Shown here in pieces: positions 58,947 to 60,256 of a DNA stretch of 60,256 bases. Each line of letters starts with the position of its first letter. The first letter of the stretch is position 1. The translations under genes and the position numbers were made by a program. The notes beneath the pieces were generated by a model. The model was not told the DNA's origin, searched no databases, and saw only the letters and a program-made list of their open reading frames with translations. The stretch spans positions 4,759 through 65,014 of the forward strand of contig DGXB01000060.1 of assembly GCA_002396205.1 (NCBI GenBank), given 5' to 3'. The DNA comes from Bacteroidales bacterium UBA4243. GTDB lineage: Bacteria; Bacteroidota; Bacteroidia; Bacteroidales; F082.

Positions 58947-59004
58947 GTTACATATTGACACGGGACTGCGAGACGCGGGACGCGAGACAAGAGAGACTCT
59001 GACC

Positions 59005-59595
59005 ATGAAATCCAATAGAATAATATCAGTTTTGGCAGCCTTAACGCTGGTCGTGACAGCCATCTCCTGCGACCGACAGCCGAACCCTTTGCCCAAACCA
59101 CGCGGCTATTTCCGCATCGACTTGCCCGAAAAGGCCTACACCAAAGTGGATACGATTGAAAGATACAGCTTCGAGTGCCCCGAATACGCCCAAATCACTT
59201 ACGACCGCTATTCGCCCGACGAAAAGAACTGGGTCAATGTGGAAATGCCGCAGTTCAAAGGCTCTATCCACCTGACACACAAGAATGTGGACGGAAACTT
59301 GGGCGACTATTTGGAAGACGTGCACACCATGGTCACCAAGCACCTGCAAAAAGCCAATGGCGTGCGCGACAGTCTGATTGTCAACGAAGAGCACCATGTT
59401 TACGGCCTTTTCATCGAGATGGACGGGAAAAACGTGGCCACTCCGATGCAGTTCTACCTGACCGACAGCACGAAAAACTTCGTCAGAGGTGCCTTGTATT
59501 TCAACTTCCAGCCCAACAACGACTCGATGCAGCCCGTCATCAACTTCATCCGTGACGACATCGACCACATGATCAGCACCTTCGAGTGGAAATAA
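59005..59595 (+). CDS. gldD: Gliding motility lipoprotein GldD
   Basis: A 196-residue lipoprotein with signal (ISVLAALTLVVTAISC, lipid cysteine about 19). It has the diagnostic opening PKPRGYFRIDLPEKAY, which names the family. The ATG at 59005 is preferred; an earlier frame would lack a signal peptide at the N-terminus. GldD is required for gliding and type IX secretion-linked functions in Flavobacterium. It follows gldE, whose stop is 59 bp upstream, the conserved pairing. Confidence 0.93.
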   Translation: MKSNRIISVLAALTLVVTAISCDRQPNPLPKPRGYFRIDLPEKAYTKVDTIERYSFECPEYAQITYDRYSPDEKNWVNVEMPQFKGSIHLTHKNVDGNLGDYLEDVHTMVTKHLQKANGVRDSLIVNEEHHVYGLFIEMDGKNVATPMQFYLTDSTKNFVRGALYFNFQPNNDSMQPVINFIRDDIDHMISTFEWK

Positions 59596-59603
59596 AGGCC
59601 AAT

Positions 59604-60256
59604 TTATCCCTTTATTTGAATCAAAAACCCCTCATTGATAAGTGGTTGCACCAGCCGATGCATCTCGTCGACGGTGAATTTCCGCAAGCCTTCCTCGGGC
59701 GTAGGACGATCGATGGTGTAGACCATGATTTTACGCGGACGTAAGGTGCGCACAATGTCCATCCAACCGTTCAAGACCTCTGGGCTTGAGGAGTCGAAGT
59801 CCTTGCTGCGGAGAAACATCGTCTGCAAAATGAACTCCCCGTTGAACAGTTTCAAAGCCTCCACCACCCTATTCACGTCGTAACCAGGCGCAGGATGGTT
59901 GATTTTCTCAACGAGTTCGTTGGTCGGCGCATCGATTTTCATCGTCGGGTTGTCGACCTTGCACAAGGCCTTGAAGACTTCGGGCAGATGCACCCTTGTG
60001 GCATTGGAAAGTACCGTTATCTTAGAGTTGGGATAGTACCAATTGCGCAGCTTGATGGTGTCGTCGATGATTAGCGGGAACTCAGGGTTGATGGTCGGCT
60101 CACCGTCGCCACTGAAGGTGATGGAGTCAATCGGGATATGGTTTGACTGGCATTGTTGCAATTTGATTTCCAATGCTTTGTAGACATCTTCAGCCGTTGG
60201 CAACTTGGTATCGTTGCGTCCGTCCTTGTTCCAACCGCATTCGCAATAGATGCAGT
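59604..60256 (-). CDS. Radical SAM protein, 5' end cut by the window
   Basis: The minus-strand frame is open to the window end, where CIYCECGWNKDGR holds the last cysteines of the radical SAM [4Fe-4S] motif. Downstream are TFSGDGEPTINPEF (the GGE-like motif for AdoMet), VLSNATRVHLPEV and LRPRKIMVYTIDRPTPEEG. These features resemble the COG0731 wyosine-synthase-like radical SAM group. The real start is outside the window, so no length can be given. Substrate unknown. Confidence 0.85.
   Translation of the reverse strand, partial: CIYCECGWNKDGRNDTKLPTAEDVYKALEIKLQQCQSNHIPIDSITFSGDGEPTINPEFPLIIDDTIKLRNWYYPNSKITVLSNATRVHLPEVFKALCKVDNPTMKIDAPTNELVEKINHPAPGYDVNRVVEALKLFNGEFILQTMFLRSKDFDSSSPEVLNGWMDIVRTLRPRKIMVYTIDRPTPEEGLRKFTVDEMHRLVQPLINEGFLIQIKG

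Noticed and set aside
1..60256. CRISPR array
   Set aside because: No regularly spaced direct repeats with unique spacers were seen.

Overview
This window is chromosomal DNA of a Bacteroidetes bacterium, almost certainly order Bacteroidales. The signs are gliding-motility genes (gldB, gldD, gldE), a TonB-dependent receptor with a carboxypeptidase-like N-domain, PorT/OmpA-type outer-membrane barrels, fumarate reductase FrdAB, a B12-dependent ribonucleotide reductase, and many Bacteroidetes -7 promoter boxes (TAnnTTTG). I cannot name a genus from sequence alone.

Layout. 1-1647: end of frdA, then frdB. 1726-2422 and 25559-26392: the two halves of one comM (yifB) gene, split by a 23.1-kb integrated element (about 2424-25557). 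Excision at the shared GC core would rejoin comM in frame as a 510-residue protein. 26393-60256: core genome with gldB, cinA, nucleoside phosphorylase, ompA-like, three small outer-membrane barrels, two M24 aminopeptidases flanking a higBA module, a TonB-dependent receptor, rpmB, a short SlyD-type FKBP, mscS, an exosortase-like protease, a ROK kinase, nrdJ, tatD-hflX, a beta-helix lipoprotein operon, trpS, rng, a 29-residue basic protein gene, HU, then mutY-ssb-gldE-gldD and a truncated radical SAM gene.

The element. Its left end encodes a large serine recombinase, the likely integrase, beside the left attachment site. A defence block follows: hsdM, hsdS, a DUF262/DUF1524 (GmrSD-like) nuclease, hsdR and an unrecognised gene. 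The middle and right hold a small serine recombinase, a RecB-like PD-(D/E)XK nuclease coupled to a Sak-type annealing protein, a DUF3871 protein, a tandem HNH-type protein, an SF2-like ATPase lacking the P-loop lysine, a RecA-like ATPase with a predicted membrane anchor, and several small genes. I found no relaxase or conjugation genes. Non-coding stretches are rich in inverted repeats, including a probable structured RNA (20930-21145) and iteron-like GTAAACT repeats (23221-23400).

Other points of interest are two phage-type nuclease-like genes 23 kb apart that share an almost identical upstream operator array, a palindrome inserted in frame inside frdA, a SlyD homologue lacking the chaperone insert, and an exosortase-like protease with a possible C-terminal-tagged substrate elsewhere in the window. 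All starts, functions and sites were read by eye; no database search was run.
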